Shown: one piece after another, positions 1 through 11,771 of the stretch
Layout: each line of letters starts with the position of its first letter
Position numbering within the stretch: position 1 is the stretch's first letter
NCBI RefSeq assembly: GCF_002950575.1
Contig: NZ_CP026923.1
Location: 1,696,811-1,760,810, forward strand
DNA length: 64,000 bases
Origin: Pontimonas salivibrio
GTDB lineage: Bacteria > Actinomycetota > Actinomycetes > Actinomycetales > Microbacteriaceae
Direction: 5' to 3'
Translations under genes and position numbers: made by a program
Notes under the pieces: generated by a model
What the model was told of the DNA's origin: nothing
Seen by the model: the letters and a program-made list of their open reading frames with translations, nothing else
Databases searched by the model: none

Positions 1-950
1 AGTCCCGCAAACTCATGGTGGCGGCCCACTTCCAAACTCAGCGAAGCGAAAGCGGCGGTGGGAAAGCCAAAGCCCCAGTAGCCCAGGTGGAAGCGTGCTT
101 CTTTGCGCTTACCCCACATCACAATCAGAGCAAAGATTGCCCACCAGGCTGAAAAGCCCCACATAACAGCAGCCAACCAGTAGGCCACGCTGATGAGCAC
201 TTCATCGCCCAGCATCCGCGTGCTGGTCACAATTCCTAAACCTCCCGCGCCCAGGGGCGCTAACCATGCCCACCAACTGGGCAGGGCATGGGCTGCGGGT
301 GGCTCCAGCATCAACAGTCGCCCACCGATGATGGCGGCCAGGAGAAGAAATAACCCAAATCCCACACCCCAGGCCGAAACTGCCAACCACACCGTCCAGC
401 TCGCCGGTTCACCGCCGGCTATCGACGTGAGTCGCAGGGTGATGCTGGGGACCAGTACGAGGGGCACGACAGGGACGAACCACCCTGCTGTGATGGTCTG
501 TGCGGGAATATCTGGCTGGCCAATTACGTGGCTAAAGAACGCAAAGCCACTGAGCGCTGTACCCAAAAACCCCAGACCCCCGACAACGACACCCACAGTC
601 AATGCAATATCGCCGGGAATGTAACCGGCGAAGCCGGCTTGGGATGTGGCTAGTGCGGAGATGAGTAGAGAGGCCGGCCACGCGGCAGTCTGAGCGCCCT
701 GGCCGGGGTTGAACAAATCAGCGAGAAAGTTTTCGCGGTAGCGAATCATTTTGGTGAGGAATAGCACGGTCAGGGTAATCACGATGATCCAGGACAGTGC
801 CAAGAACACCAGCCCCGCCCCGGTATCAATGTCCGACCCGGGCAGTGGGCCAAGCAGTGACACCATCGCGAGACCGCTCACGGTCATCGCCATGGCGCCC
901 CATGCGGGCGAGAGTGTTTGGATTCGACTGGGTGCGGTATTTTTCGTCAC
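1..950 (-). CDS. TDT-family (TehA/SLAC1-like) anion transporter, 3' end outside window
   Basis: The reading frame stays open to the left edge, giving about 316 visible residues. The protein is almost entirely hydrophobic, with repeated membrane segments and the N-terminal region SPAWGAMAMTVSGLA, which resembles the first helix of TehA/SLAC1/Ssu1 proteins. That family moves malate, tellurite-related anions or sulfite across the membrane; the substrate here is unknown. The start is taken as the GTG at 950 because a TAGGCT -10 box ends 7 nt upstream, the leaderless arrangement seen repeatedly in this window. A CsoR/CstR-like palindrome overlaps this promoter, hinting at control by copper or reactive sulfur species; sulfite export is therefore one possible role (inference). 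Confidence 0.72.
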   Translation of the reverse strand, partial: MTKNTAPSRIQTLSPAWGAMAMTVSGLAMVSLLGPLPGSDIDTGAGLVFLALSWIIVITLTVLFLTKMIRYRENFLADLFNPGQGAQTAAWPASLLISALATSQAGFAGYIPGDIALTVGVVVGGLGFLGTALSGFAFFSHVIGQPDIPAQTITAGWFVPVVPLVLVPSITLRLTSIAGGEPASWTVWLAVSAWGVGFGLFLLLAAIIGGRLLMLEPPAAHALPSWWAWLAPLGAGGLGIVTSTRMLGDEVLISVAYWLAAVMWGFSAWWAIFALIVMWGKRKEARFHLGYWGFGFPTAAFASLSLEVGRHHEFAG

Positions 951-956
951 ACCGCT

Positions 957-962
957 AGCCTA
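957..962 (-). promoter_or_regulatory. Leaderless -10 box of the TDT transporter
   Basis: On the minus strand TAGGCT lies at 962-957 and is followed by seven bases and then the GTG start at 950. A TANNNT box 6-7 nt before the start codon is the known signature of actinobacterial leaderless promoters. Confidence 0.55.
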
Positions 963-979
963 ATACCCCCTGGGGTATT
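962..979. promoter_or_regulatory. CsoR/CstR-like operator palindrome
   Basis: Two perfect 8-bp arms, AATACCCC and GGGGTATT, are separated by CT. A/TACC-rich half-sites around a G/C core match the type of operator bound by CsoR-family repressors (copper-sensing CsoR, persulfide-sensing CstR). The palindrome touches the -10 box of the TDT transporter gene, so binding would be expected to block transcription. No csoR-family gene is visible in the window. Confidence 0.55.
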
Positions 980-997
980 TTTCCAGCGGGCTCTTCA

Positions 998-1915
998 CTA
1001 CTGCGACGCGTTGAGCGCCTTCGGCGCTTGCCGCTTTGTGTAACCCCAACGACTCAGAACAATAAAAAGTGGGATCAGGAGAATCGAAAGCAAGTTGTCA
1101 ATGGCCCAGTCCACTTCACCACTAGAGACCAAGGGTGCTTCTGCCGGAAGCGCTCCACCTTCATAACCCACCACTAGGGCCGCGAAAAGATTATTTGCCG
1201 CGTGGGCACCAATCGCGATTTCTAAGGAGCGATCCCGCACGGTTACCCAGGCAAGAGCGAACCCCACCATCCCGTAACCCACCATTGCCGGCAATAGCGC
1301 CCCCGCTGCTTCCGGATTCGCCAGGTGCGGAAGGGCAAAAAGCAATCCGCTTGCGAGAGACAGCAACCAAATGTTGCTGTAGCGCTGACTGAGGCCCTGA
1401 ATAAGCCAACCGCGGAAGAACACTTCTTCCGCGGTGGTTTGTATCGGAAGCAACAGCAACGCGATGACGGCGTAGGGCAAGAACGCCTGCCAATCAAAGT
1501 TCGTTTGGAACTGCTCTGGTGAGAGCACAACGGCAACAATTGCCGGACCCGCCATGATTGCAATCCACACCAGTGCGCCCCAGCCCACTCGCCACATCCT
1601 GAAAGGAACACCAGAGGCAAAGAGTCGACGAAGCTTTACGCCCAAAATGAGGCGATAGGACACCAGAACACCCAGTAGGAGGGGGATAAAACTCACCAGC
1701 GCAAAAAGTAAGAAACCCCAGGAAGGAAATGAGGTGAACATGTCACCTTCAACGAAGAAACCCTCGAGGTCCACCCCCGTCCAGGGCAGAACCACCAAGC
1801 TCAGTATTGTCCCGCCCACGAACCAAAACGCAAGAATCACCAGAGTGCCCACCCACCACCGCCAACGGGGTCGACGATTCGGTGTCGTAAAGCGGTCTTT
1901 CAGAGGAAGGGGCAC
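998..1915 (-). CDS. CPBP-family intramembrane glutamic endopeptidase
   Basis: About 305 residues with roughly eight membrane segments. The family's diagnostic motifs are present: EEVFFRG (paired catalytic glutamates and Arg), FALPH (His) and a late HAANN (His/Asn). CPBP proteins are relatives of the CAAX protease Rce1 and in bacteria are linked to peptide maturation or self-immunity; no substrate peptide gene is seen nearby. The GTG at 1915 is preferred because longer starts run into the divergent galactokinase-like gene, although the frame is open to 2056. It reads away from that gene across a region of about 110 bp. Confidence 0.8.
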   Translation of the reverse strand: MPLPLKDRFTTPNRRPRWRWWVGTLVILAFWFVGGTILSLVVLPWTGVDLEGFFVEGDMFTSFPSWGFLLFALVSFIPLLLGVLVSYRLILGVKLRRLFASGVPFRMWRVGWGALVWIAIMAGPAIVAVVLSPEQFQTNFDWQAFLPYAVIALLLLPIQTTAEEVFFRGWLIQGLSQRYSNIWLLSLASGLLFALPHLANPEAAGALLPAMVGYGMVGFALAWVTVRDRSLEIAIGAHAANNLFAALVVGYEGGALPAEAPLVSSGEVDWAIDNLLSILLIPLFIVLSRWGYTKRQAPKALNASQ

Positions 1916-2024
1916 GGGGATATTCTGCCTGGTCGGTCTGACAAATCCGCGGGAATAAGCGGTGTAACCCGCTTGCCATAAAGATGGGACAGAATAGGGC
2001 AGTTCCCGACACACGAAAGAGGAT

Positions 2025-3194
2025 GTGGACACTCTGGGCGATATCCGAGATGACACCCGAGCTGGGTTCCGCGCAATTTACGGAAAAGACCCGCACGGTC
2101 TGTGGTCGGCACCTGGCGTCATGCGCCTCATTGGCGATCACACCGAATATGCCGACGGTCACACCCTGTGCCTGGCACTGGATGTGCGCACGGTGGTGGC
2201 CCTCGGAGTTCGAGAGGACCGCACAATCCGTGTCGCCAGTGTCGACCAAGACGAAATTGCCGAAATTTCTTTGGACGACTTGGACTCTGAGTCTCTAGAA
2301 GGTTGGCCACAGTACCCCCTGGGTACCGCGTGGGCCATGGGGCAATTCGGTGCGGACCTTCAGGCCGTACCCGGGGTGGACCTTTACATCGATTCTGATG
2401 TTCCCACCCGCGTGCGGATGGGTTCCTCTGTGGCACTCACAGTGGCCGTTGCTCTTGCGTTGCGGGACGCCTGGCAAATCGATGCTGACCTGGGCCAGCT
2501 GGCCCGGATCTGCAACCTTTCCGAATCTCTTGCGGCAGGCGAAGATGTCGGCCTTGGCCCCATCCTCGCCTCCCTGGCCGGCAACGCCGACCAGGGAGTC
2601 CTTGTCGATGGGCGCAGTAAAGATTTCGAAAACGTGCCACTTGGTTTACAAACCCATGACCACACCCTGATGTTGGTCCACACCCACGCTGAACCTCGGC
2701 CGCTCCCACCGCTCGCCGAACGACTACAAGCCATCGAACATGTCGCCGATGCCCTGAGCGTTCCCTCACTTCGAGAAGCGCAGGCAGTCGACATGAAGCA
2801 GCTTGTCAGTAACAAGAGTGTGGACTCCCAGGAATTGGCATTAGCCACACACGCGGTGAAAGAAAATGTCCGGGTGTTAGAAGTGGTGCGCACACTTCGT
2901 GAAGACGGCCCTGAAGCAATCGGCCAAATTTTTGCCGACTCACACCAGTCTCTAGCGGACGCATTTGGGGCACACACGCTCGATGTTGACCTTGCCGTCA
3001 GTATCGCCTTGGATAACGGCGCCAGTGCCGCGCGGTTGCTTGGCCACCGCACCTCCGGCTCGGTAGTTGCCCTCGTGCCGAACGACGCACTGAGCCGGAT
3101 CTCTCAAGCCCTTGATACGGGCTTTAGTGAACACGGCCTTGCGACACCCGATGTGGTGATTGTGAACCCCAGCGATCACGCGACCCGTCACTAA
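2025..3194 (+). CDS. Galactokinase-like GHMP-family protein, probably diverged in activity
   Basis: A 389-residue protein of normal galactokinase length. The N-terminal signature is recognisable but altered: APGVMRLIGDHTEY where galactokinases have APGR(V/I)NLIGEHTDY. The GHMP phosphate-binding loop, normally GLSSSAA, reads RMGSSVALTVA, and the region that usually contains the catalytic Asp (GIMDQ) reads GPILASLAG. The C-terminal glycine motif survives as SGSVVALV. It is clearly homologous to GalK, but the loss of the catalytic Asp and part of the ATP loop makes galactose phosphorylation doubtful. No galT or galE is adjacent. The start is a GTG directly after AAAGAGG, which is unusually close for a ribosome-binding site. 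Confidence 0.7.
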   Translation: MDTLGDIRDDTRAGFRAIYGKDPHGLWSAPGVMRLIGDHTEYADGHTLCLALDVRTVVALGVREDRTIRVASVDQDEIAEISLDDLDSESLEGWPQYPLGTAWAMGQFGADLQAVPGVDLYIDSDVPTRVRMGSSVALTVAVALALRDAWQIDADLGQLARICNLSESLAAGEDVGLGPILASLAGNADQGVLVDGRSKDFENVPLGLQTHDHTLMLVHTHAEPRPLPPLAERLQAIEHVADALSVPSLREAQAVDMKQLVSNKSVDSQELALATHAVKENVRVLEVVRTLREDGPEAIGQIFADSHQSLADAFGAHTLDVDLAVSIALDNGASAARLLGHRTSGSVVALVPNDALSRISQALDTGFSEHGLATPDVVIVNPSDHATRH

Positions 3195-3263
3195 GAGGAC
3201 TCCGCAAACAACGGCCAGGGTTCTCCGGGCACAGTGGTGTTCTCGCGCGCCGCGAGCGTTTCT

Positions 3264-4733
3264 CTAGAGCTTCAGCACCTTCGCAGTACGAGACATGTCC
3301 GACGCCAAGGCGCTAGTAACCCCGGAGGATGAATCTTCACCGAAAGCCGGAATCATGTTTTTTATCTGAGGCGTCCACTTGTCGATGCGGTCCGGGAAGC
3401 AGGTGGTCAACACATCGAGCATGATTGCCGTTGCCGTTGACGCCCCCGGTGAGGCCCCCAGTAGTCCAGCAATAGAACCGTCAGCGCTGGAGACCACCTC
3501 GGTGCCAAACTGCAGCACCCCACCCTTTTTCTTATCGGGTTTGATGATCTGAACACGCTGTCCGGCGACTTCTGGAACCCAATCTTCTGGGTTGGCGTCG
3601 GGGTAAAAGCGATACAGCGCCTCAAGGCGCTGTTGCCTCGAGGCAAACACTTCGCCGATGAGGTATTTCAGGAGACCAAAGTTTCCCAGCCCCACAGCCA
3701 ACATGGGGATTATGTTGTGCCAGCGCAGTGAACCGAAAAGATCCAACCAGGAGCCGTTTTTGAGAAATTTGGGAGTAAAGCCCGCGTAGGGACCAAAGAG
3801 CAAACTCTTCTGGCCTTCCACAACGCGCACATCGAGATGAGGCACTGACATGGGGGGCGCCCCCACCTCAGCCAAGCCATAAACCTTGGCGTTGTGCTGT
3901 GACACCACTTCCGGGTTGTCACACTTCAACCATTCACCACTGACGGGGAAGCCACCGTAACCCCGAATTTCGGGAATACCTGAGCGTTGCAGAAGCGGCA
4001 ATGCCGCTCCACCCGCCCCCACGAAGACAAAATCAGCTTCGATAAACCGCGGAGTGTGGCCCAATTCATCGCGAAGGGTCAACTCCCACCCTCCGATGGA
4101 TGTCTTCTTGATGTCACTGACTCGAGTGTTAAACATGAATTCGGCACCGCTGGCCGCCAAATCGCTGGCAAGCCGGTCGGAGAGCCCACCAAAGTCCACA
4201 TCTGACCCGCTGACAACCCGCGTGGCGGCCAAACGCTCACCTTTCATGCGACCATCAATCACCAAAGGGGCCCAAGTGGCGATTTCGTAGGGGTCTTCGC
4301 TATATTCCATCCCGGCGAACAGGGGGTGGTTTTTTAGGGCCTCAAACCGGGTTTTCAAAAACGCAATGTTGTCTTCGCCAAAGACCACAGACATGTGGGG
4401 GCTTTGGCGAATGAACATCGAGGGGTCTGGAATCCGACCTGATTCGATCAACCAGGACCAAAATTGGCGCGAGAGTTGGAACTGTTCATTAATCACGACC
4501 GCTTTATCGATGGTGACTGAACCGTCAGGCTGCTGCGGGGTGTAGTTCAGTTCGCACAGTGCCGAGTGCCCAGTGCCAGCGTTGTTCCACCCGTGACTGG
4601 ATTCCATTGCCACGTCCGGCATCTTTTCCACAATGACGATGCGCCAGGAGGGCTCCAACTGATTAATCAGTGTGGCTAGCGTGGTCGACATGATGCCGGC
4701 ACCCACCAACACCACGTCTGCTTTGTTCTCCAC
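3264..4733 (-). CDS. mqo: Malate:quinone oxidoreductase
   Basis: A 489-residue FAD protein of the Mqo family, the usual length. It begins with the dinucleotide-binding motif [13 protein letters not shown] (about residues 8-20), followed by the family segment [14 protein letters not shown] and a C-terminal [10 protein letters not shown]. Mqo oxidises malate to oxaloacetate at the membrane and passes electrons to the quinone, here menaquinone, whose synthesis genes are in this window. The GTG start at 4733 sits 6 nt after the -10 box TAGAAT, so the transcript is probably leaderless. It diverges from the TauE/SafE permease with only 26 bp between them. Confidence 0.93.
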   Translation of the reverse strand: MENKADVVLVGAGIMSTTLATLINQLEPSWRIVIVEKMPDVAMESSHGWNNAGTGHSALCELNYTPQQPDGSVTIDKAVVINEQFQLSRQFWSWLIESGRIPDPSMFIRQSPHMSVVFGEDNIAFLKTRFEALKNHPLFAGMEYSEDPYEIATWAPLVIDGRMKGERLAATRVVSGSDVDFGGLSDRLASDLAASGAEFMFNTRVSDIKKTSIGGWELTLRDELGHTPRFIEADFVFVGAGGAALPLLQRSGIPEIRGYGGFPVSGEWLKCDNPEVVSQHNAKVYGLAEVGAPPMSVPHLDVRVVEGQKSLLFGPYAGFTPKFLKNGSWLDLFGSLRWHNIIPMLAVGLGNFGLLKYLIGEVFASRQQRLEALYRFYPDANPEDWVPEVAGQRVQIIKPDKKKGGVLQFGTEVVSSADGSIAGLLGASPGASTATAIMLDVLTTCFPDRIDKWTPQIKNMIPAFGEDSSSGVTSALASDMSRTAKVLKL

Positions 4734-4739
4734 GCCTCC

Positions 4740-4745
4740 ATTCTA
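4740..4745 (-). promoter_or_regulatory. Leaderless -10 box of mqo
   Basis: TAGAAT on the minus strand, then six bases, then the GTG of mqo. The same bases lie beside the AGGAGG ribosome-binding site (4745-4750) of the divergent permease gene, so the two genes share a 26-bp control region. Confidence 0.55.
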
Positions 4746-4759
4746 GGAGGCACTACCTG

Positions 4760-5566
4760 GTGCCCCACTACGCTGTGGTTGTGACTGAACCCCTCAACAA
4801 ACCCCCTGTAGTGGCCCTGTTGAGTGTGGGAATTATTGGTGGCCTACTGGCCGGTTTTTTCGGTGTCGGTGGCGGCATCGTGATGGTGCCCCTGCTGTTG
4901 GTCTGGGCCAAAATGGACCAGCGCAGGGCGCAAGCTTCTTCACTGCTCGCGATCGCACCAGCTGCCCTGGTCGGTACCGCCAGCTACGCCGTGGGCGGTG
5001 TGTTCCCCATCCTTCCGGCCCTTCTCGTCGCACTGGGAGCCCTTGCCGGGGCCCAAGTGGGTGCCTGGTTACTTCGCAAACTGAGCCTTGGCTGGCTGGA
5101 GTGGACATTTATTGTCTTTGTGGCGGCAATCGCGACCGTTGTCGTGTTCACTGTTCCAAACCGCGGGGTGAGCCTGGAGCTTGATCTCGTCACAGCCGCC
5201 GGCTTAGCCGGAATTGGCGTGGTCATGGGCATTGCGGCGGGACTTTTTGGCATCGGGGGCGGCATTATTGCTATTCCCGCCCTCATGATCTTTTTTGGCG
5301 TGGGGGATTTGGAAGCGAAAGGTGTTTCGCTCATTGCGATGGCCCCGGCAGCACTATCGGGCAGTGTGTCTCACCTGCGACACAAAGTGGCCACCTTGCG
5401 CGATGGCCTCTGGGTGGCACTTGCCGCACTGATTGCTACACCGCTGGGCTCTTTGGGCGCTTTCATTATTCCGGAACAACTTGCCAACATCATCTTTGGT
5501 GGCTTTGGTCTACTCATTGCCACCACCCTGCTCATTCGAGCCATTCGCCGGCGACGAAACCCCTAA
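4760..5566 (+). CDS. TauE/SafE-family sulfite/organosulfur anion permease
   Basis: 268 residues, eight or so membrane helices, and the internal duplication typical of the family: GGLLAGFFGVGGGIVMVPLL near residue 27 and GIAAGLFGIGGGIIAIPALM near residue 155. TauE/SafE proteins export sulfite or sulfoacetate or serve as general sulfur anion permeases; the exact substrate cannot be told from sequence. The GTG start has a strong AGGAGG nine bases upstream, unlike the leaderless genes around it. Its stop codon directly abuts the stop of the convergent asd gene with no bases between. Confidence 0.85.
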   Translation: MPHYAVVVTEPLNKPPVVALLSVGIIGGLLAGFFGVGGGIVMVPLLLVWAKMDQRRAQASSLLAIAPAALVGTASYAVGGVFPILPALLVALGALAGAQVGAWLLRKLSLGWLEWTFIVFVAAIATVVVFTVPNRGVSLELDLVTAAGLAGIGVVMGIAAGLFGIGGGIIAIPALMIFFGVGDLEAKGVSLIAMAPAALSGSVSHLRHKVATLRDGLWVALAALIATPLGSLGAFIIPEQLANIIFGGFGLLIATTLLIRAIRRRRNP

Positions 5567-7872
<2,306 letters not shown>

Positions 7873-7970
7873 TGACACATGCTCCAAGGGTGGAGGAGAA
7901 CGACAAGACTGCGCTGACTAGTTCCATTTTAGGCGCAATACCCGTTCGACGCAGACCGATTAGTGAGCAC

Positions 7971-8912
7971 CTAGTCCAGATGGTGGACCATAAAGCGTCG
8001 CCGTTTAGGAATACGAAGGCTCACCAGCTTGTTGAGTTCCTGGACCGGAGTGGGAATTCGTATGCCCTGGGTGCGCACAAGTTCGCCTACTCGGAGCCCT
8101 CCGTACTTGTTACCTTTTTTCATCGCATAGTTATTGGGTAGGTGGTGAATCCGCGCCGCGCCTGGAATCCCCCCATCGGCACCAACTCTTATAAACGCCC
8201 GGGAAAAACATCCCTTCGGAACATTCGAATAAATCAGACCTTGTGTTGCTTTTTCTCGAATAGGCCAGGTTCCAGAGTCCGGACTTTGGGTGGGTGACTG
8301 CAAGAACTCCGCCATGAGCTCTTGGTCCATCAGGTAGGAGGCCTGGTAGGGGTACCTGAGGTTTACCCAGTACCCCTCACTATCAATCAGCCTCGGCAAA
8401 TTACCGATGTGCGCGCTGCGGTACACGTCTGAGCTGTAGAGATGGCCATCTGGCCCTTCTTCGACACGCAAAAAGGACGGAATGAGTGAAAAAGGTCGGA
8501 GAACTTCGCGAGCCTCGAGCCAGTAACGAACGTTTTCGGGCGTCACCTCAAGGTCATCTTCCACGTAGAGGAAATGTGACACCTCAGGTCGCGTGCGATA
8601 GAGCTCCGCAAAAATATCCCGGTGGAACCACGGCAAGAGCAACGGGTGGCCCAAATGGCTGGGCACGACAATGTGGAGCTCAACACCGTTAAAGACTTGG
8701 TGAATCTTTTGGTGCGCCGCCTCGTCTCGGGTATTGGTGACCACCCAGACGCTTGTCTGGGTGGCAAGGTGCGGATAGTGCTGTGCAATCTGTTCTAAGT
8801 AGCCAAAACGTGACTCGTCGTAAAAAAAAGTCACGGCAACTGCAAGATGGCCATTTAAGGGGGCTGCACGAATCTCATGTGTTGAAGTCTGCGGTTCTTC
8901 GGGATTAGACAC
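7971..8912 (-). CDS. Glycosyltransferase-like protein coupled to recR
   Basis: The GTG at 8912 gives 313 residues. The protein has [14 protein letters not shown], an acidic metal/nucleotide-sugar-type motif, in the setting of an alpha/beta domain ([25 protein letters not shown]), which suggests a glycosyltransferase of the GT-A type; I do not recognise a named family. The start overlaps the 3' end of recR by 8 bases (GTGTCTAA), so it is translated as the last gene of dnaX-recR. A sugar-transfer role has no clear link to recombination, so the pairing may be simple co-transcription. Confidence 0.55.
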   Translation of the reverse strand: MSNPEEPQTSTHEIRAAPLNGHLAVAVTFFYDESRFGYLEQIAQHYPHLATQTSVWVVTNTRDEAAHQKIHQVFNGVELHIVVPSHLGHPLLLPWFHRDIFAELYRTRPEVSHFLYVEDDLEVTPENVRYWLEAREVLRPFSLIPSFLRVEEGPDGHLYSSDVYRSAHIGNLPRLIDSEGYWVNLRYPYQASYLMDQELMAEFLQSPTQSPDSGTWPIREKATQGLIYSNVPKGCFSRAFIRVGADGGIPGAARIHHLPNNYAMKKGNKYGGLRVGELVRTQGIRIPTPVQELNKLVSLRIPKRRRFMVHHLD

Positions 8913-9498
8913 TGCGCCTCCCCGCAAACGCCCGCCCCAGCGTGACTTCGTCGGCGTATTCCAGGTCGCCACCGACCGGCAGACCGCTGGCCAGGCGCGA
9001 GACGGTGAGACCGGGCTGTTCCAACATTCGGGAGAGGTAACTGGCGGTTGCTTCACCTTCCAAGTTGGGGTCAGTAGCGATAATCACTTCGGTGATGGCG
9101 CTGTTTCCTAAACGCGCCATCAATTCGCGAATACGCAACTGGTCCGGACCAATTCCATCTATGGGACTAAGCGCTCCGCCCAGCACGTGGTAGCGACCGC
9201 GGTATTCCCTGGTGCGCTCAATAGCCCACACATCTTTGGCTTCTTCCACCACACACAACACCGTTTCGTCTCGCCTAACGTCTTGGCAGATGTCACATTC
9301 GGTGTCAGTGGCTAACATCCCGCAGGTGTCACAAAAGCGCACCCGTTCTCGGATACTCGCCAGCACATCAGCGAGATCCCTGGGGTCATAGTTCGGATTT
9401 TGTAGCACGAAGAACGCGATGCGCTGTGCGGACTTAGGTCCGACACCGGGTAGCCGACCGAGTTGCTCAATCAGCTCACCAATGGTGCCATCAAACAT
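8905..9498 (-). CDS. recR: Recombination mediator protein RecR
   Basis: 197 residues, normal length. It shows the N-terminal helix-hairpin-helix ([15 protein letters not shown]), a four-Cys zinc finger (Cys56, 59, 68, 71) and a Toprim domain with [12 protein letters not shown] and [12 protein letters not shown]. RecR acts with RecO/RecF to load RecA at single-strand gaps. The start overlaps the dnaX stop by 8 bases (ATGTTTGA), the usual dnaX-recR coupling. Confidence 0.95.
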   Translation of the reverse strand: MFDGTIGELIEQLGRLPGVGPKSAQRIAFFVLQNPNYDPRDLADVLASIRERVRFCDTCGMLATDTECDICQDVRRDETVLCVVEEAKDVWAIERTREYRGRYHVLGGALSPIDGIGPDQLRIRELMARLGNSAITEVIIATDPNLEGEATASYLSRMLEQPGLTVSRLASGLPVGGDLEYADEVTLGRAFAGRRSV

Positions 9499-11575
9499 CG
9501 GCTTCGCCCTGGCCAGACATTTCGCTGAGGATTTCTTCCCCGATTAGTTCGCCGCCCAAGACTTGACGCAAGACCGGTTCACCGCGGGTCGCCAGAGGTG
9601 GCCCGGAGGATCCCTTCGCATTTTGTGACGTGGCCGACGCGGATGCTGTGGGGTCTGACTTCGAATCAGCCTCGGCGCTCTCCGCGCCGGGCTCCTCAGG
9701 GGATTCCTCCACTAAGCTCGCGGGTTCTGTATTTTCCGGCGCAGATCCAGCGCCCTCGGTGGTCGCCATCGAATCCTCTTCGGAAACAGCAGGAGAGGCA
9801 TGTGCGGATGTTTCAGATTCAGAAGCAGCAACACCGGCCGTCTCATCACTATTGCCGCCGGAATCACCCGAACCACTGGAATCACTACCTGGCTTGGACA
9901 CCACTGGCCATTGGGATGTGGCATTAGCACCGGGAGTGGGAACCTGGTGTGGCTCTAACTCAGCAATCGTGAAACGCACACGGTGTCCCGTGTGCTGGTA
10001 AATGGCATCTCTTAGAAGGTCTGCATTAGGCAGCGGACTGCCTGGCCCTTGGGGTTTTTTGAGAATTTCCGCATCAGATCGTTTGGCAAAACCAACAGTC
10101 AAGACATCAGCATTGAGGGCAACCGGGGTTGTTTCAGACAGCACGACCCACAACGAGCGTTTTTGTTCACCCACGGTTTCGACAATGCCGGACCACCGCT
10201 CGACCACTGCCTCCAAGGTCCACTCGGCAAGCGGTTCAACGGGGGTGGCGAAGACCTCCTCCGAAGCTACGTCTGAAGTCGGAGGTTCGATTGAGGCTTC
10301 TGGCACCGAAGGGGCTGTTGAACTGTGTTCGGGTCCAGGCCCGCTACCTGGGCCAGCTTCCGGAGCCGCTGTGGAGGCTTTCTGGTCTGCTGGCTGGTTG
10401 GTGGCAGAAGCTGGGCGATCAGCCGGTGTGGCGGCAGGCACATCAACCGACCTGCCAGCCGACCCATTAACCGAAGCATCAGCCCGCACGAGAAGTTTGG
10501 CCACCATCAGCTCCAATTGGAGCCGTGGGGCGGTCACCCCCGACATGTGCTGCAGGGTGTCACTAATCTCTCTGCCCATTGAGGCGAGTTGGGCTGGTGA
10601 GAACCATGAGGCTTGCTCCTGCCAAATCCCCAAATCTCCCTGGCTCACGCCAGGGAACAACTCGTGGGCTTCAGTGCCTGTTGCTTGGATGACGATGATG
10701 TCCCTGATGTGGGCAAGGAGGTCTTCCACGAAGCGCCTCGGGTCTTGACCCGACTGCATCACCGAATCGAGTGATTGAAACGCTACCGGGGCGTCTTTGC
10801 TCGCAAACGCCGCCACGACCTCGTCAAGGAGAACACGGGGTGTGTAACCAAGGAGGGCTTGCGCACCCTCCAAGGTTATGGCCTGATCGCTGGAGCCGGC
10901 GATGAGTTGATCCAGTAGTGAGAGTGAATCCCGTACCGAGCCACCCCCAGAGCGCACCACGAGAGCTAAAACACCCTCTTCGATGGTGACCCCTTCAGAT
11001 TCCGAAACCTGTTGGAGGTAAGCCAAAAGTTCTGCAGGGACGACCAGTCGAAAGGGGTAGTGGTGTGTGCGGGAGCGAATTGTCGGAAGAACTTTGTCCG
11101 GATCGGTTGTCGCGAAAATGAACTTCACGTGTTCTGGTGGTTCTTCCACAATTTTCAACAGCGCATTGAAGCCCTGCTGGGTAACCATGTGGGCTTCATC
11201 GAGGATGTAAATCTTGTATCGATCACGAGCCGGCGCGAACACGGCCCGCTCGCGCAGTTCTCTGGCGTCATCGACACCGTTGTGACTGGCGGCGTCGATT
11301 TCCACCACGTCGAGCGAGCCACCGCCATCCCGTGAGAGCTCCACACAGCTTGGACACTCCCCACACGGAGTGTCCGTCGGGCCTTTGGCGCAGTTCAGAC
11401 AGCGCGCCAAAATGCGCGCTGACGTGGTCTTCCCACAGCCTCTCGGGCCGGAGAAAAGGTAGGCGTGGTGGCTGCGATCTGAGGTGAGGGCGTGACGGAG
11501 TGGACCAGTGACGTGAATCTGGCCGATGACCTCCTGGAAGGTCTCCGGCCGGTACCTGCGATAGAGCGCTGCCAC
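9491..11575 (-). CDS. dnaX: DNA polymerase III subunit gamma/tau
   Basis: A 694-residue clamp-loader ATPase. Seen are [13 protein letters not shown], Walker A GPRGCGKT (43-50), four zinc-binding Cys (62, 71, 74, 77), Walker B with [16 protein letters not shown], and the sensor [17 protein letters not shown]. After about residue 365 the sequence turns into long Ala/Ser/Pro/Glu-rich linkers around a smaller ordered block ([19 protein letters not shown], about 450-560), the tau-type C-terminus. No obvious gamma-generating frameshift site was found. The GTG start lies seven bases after a TAGGCT -10 box, so this operon appears leaderless. Confidence 0.94.
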   Translation of the reverse strand: MAALYRRYRPETFQEVIGQIHVTGPLRHALTSDRSHHAYLFSGPRGCGKTTSARILARCLNCAKGPTDTPCGECPSCVELSRDGGGSLDVVEIDAASHNGVDDARELRERAVFAPARDRYKIYILDEAHMVTQQGFNALLKIVEEPPEHVKFIFATTDPDKVLPTIRSRTHHYPFRLVVPAELLAYLQQVSESEGVTIEEGVLALVVRSGGGSVRDSLSLLDQLIAGSSDQAITLEGAQALLGYTPRVLLDEVVAAFASKDAPVAFQSLDSVMQSGQDPRRFVEDLLAHIRDIIVIQATGTEAHELFPGVSQGDLGIWQEQASWFSPAQLASMGREISDTLQHMSGVTAPRLQLELMVAKLLVRADASVNGSAGRSVDVPAATPADRPASATNQPADQKASTAAPEAGPGSGPGPEHSSTAPSVPEASIEPPTSDVASEEVFATPVEPLAEWTLEAVVERWSGIVETVGEQKRSLWVVLSETTPVALNADVLTVGFAKRSDAEILKKPQGPGSPLPNADLLRDAIYQHTGHRVRFTIAELEPHQVPTPGANATSQWPVVSKPGSDSSGSGDSGGNSDETAGVAASESETSAHASPAVSEEDSMATTEGAGSAPENTEPASLVEESPEEPGAESAEADSKSDPTASASATSQNAKGSSGPPLATRGEPVLRQVLGGELIGEEILSEMSGQGEADV

Positions 11576-11582
11576 AGCGTTG

Positions 11583-11588
11583 AGCCTA
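11583..11588 (-). promoter_or_regulatory. Leaderless -10 box of dnaX
   Basis: TAGGCT on the minus strand followed by seven bases and the GTG of dnaX; TTGACG lies just upstream but too close to be the -35. The -10 is identical to that of the TDT transporter gene. Confidence 0.5.
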
Positions 11589-11771
11589 TCGTCAACAGGA
11601 GTGAGCCTTAATTAATTACCCCAGTGACCTAATGGAAGCCCTCAGTGAACTTCGATTTCCGGCTATCGACGGCTGGTTACCAATGTCAACTAACGGGGAA
11701 CGTGCGGGGAATTAGCGAGGATAAATCGCTCTGGGTGTCGTTTCGTTTTGGCCAATGAAACGGAAGAAGAG

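Noticed and set aside
2384..3052. 222-residue open frame opposite the galactokinase-like gene
   Set aside because: Low-complexity Ser/Arg/Ala sequence of the kind produced by reading a high-GC gene backwards.
10002..10748. 248-residue open frame on the plus strand opposite dnaX
   Set aside because: It mirrors the Ala/Ser/Pro-rich linker of dnaX, has no family motifs and lies entirely inside a well-supported gene.
11576..11771. 4.5S/SRP RNA gene upstream of dnaX
   Set aside because: This neighbourhood often holds ffs in actinobacteria, but the conserved GGAAGCA-type loop and long hairpin were not found here.
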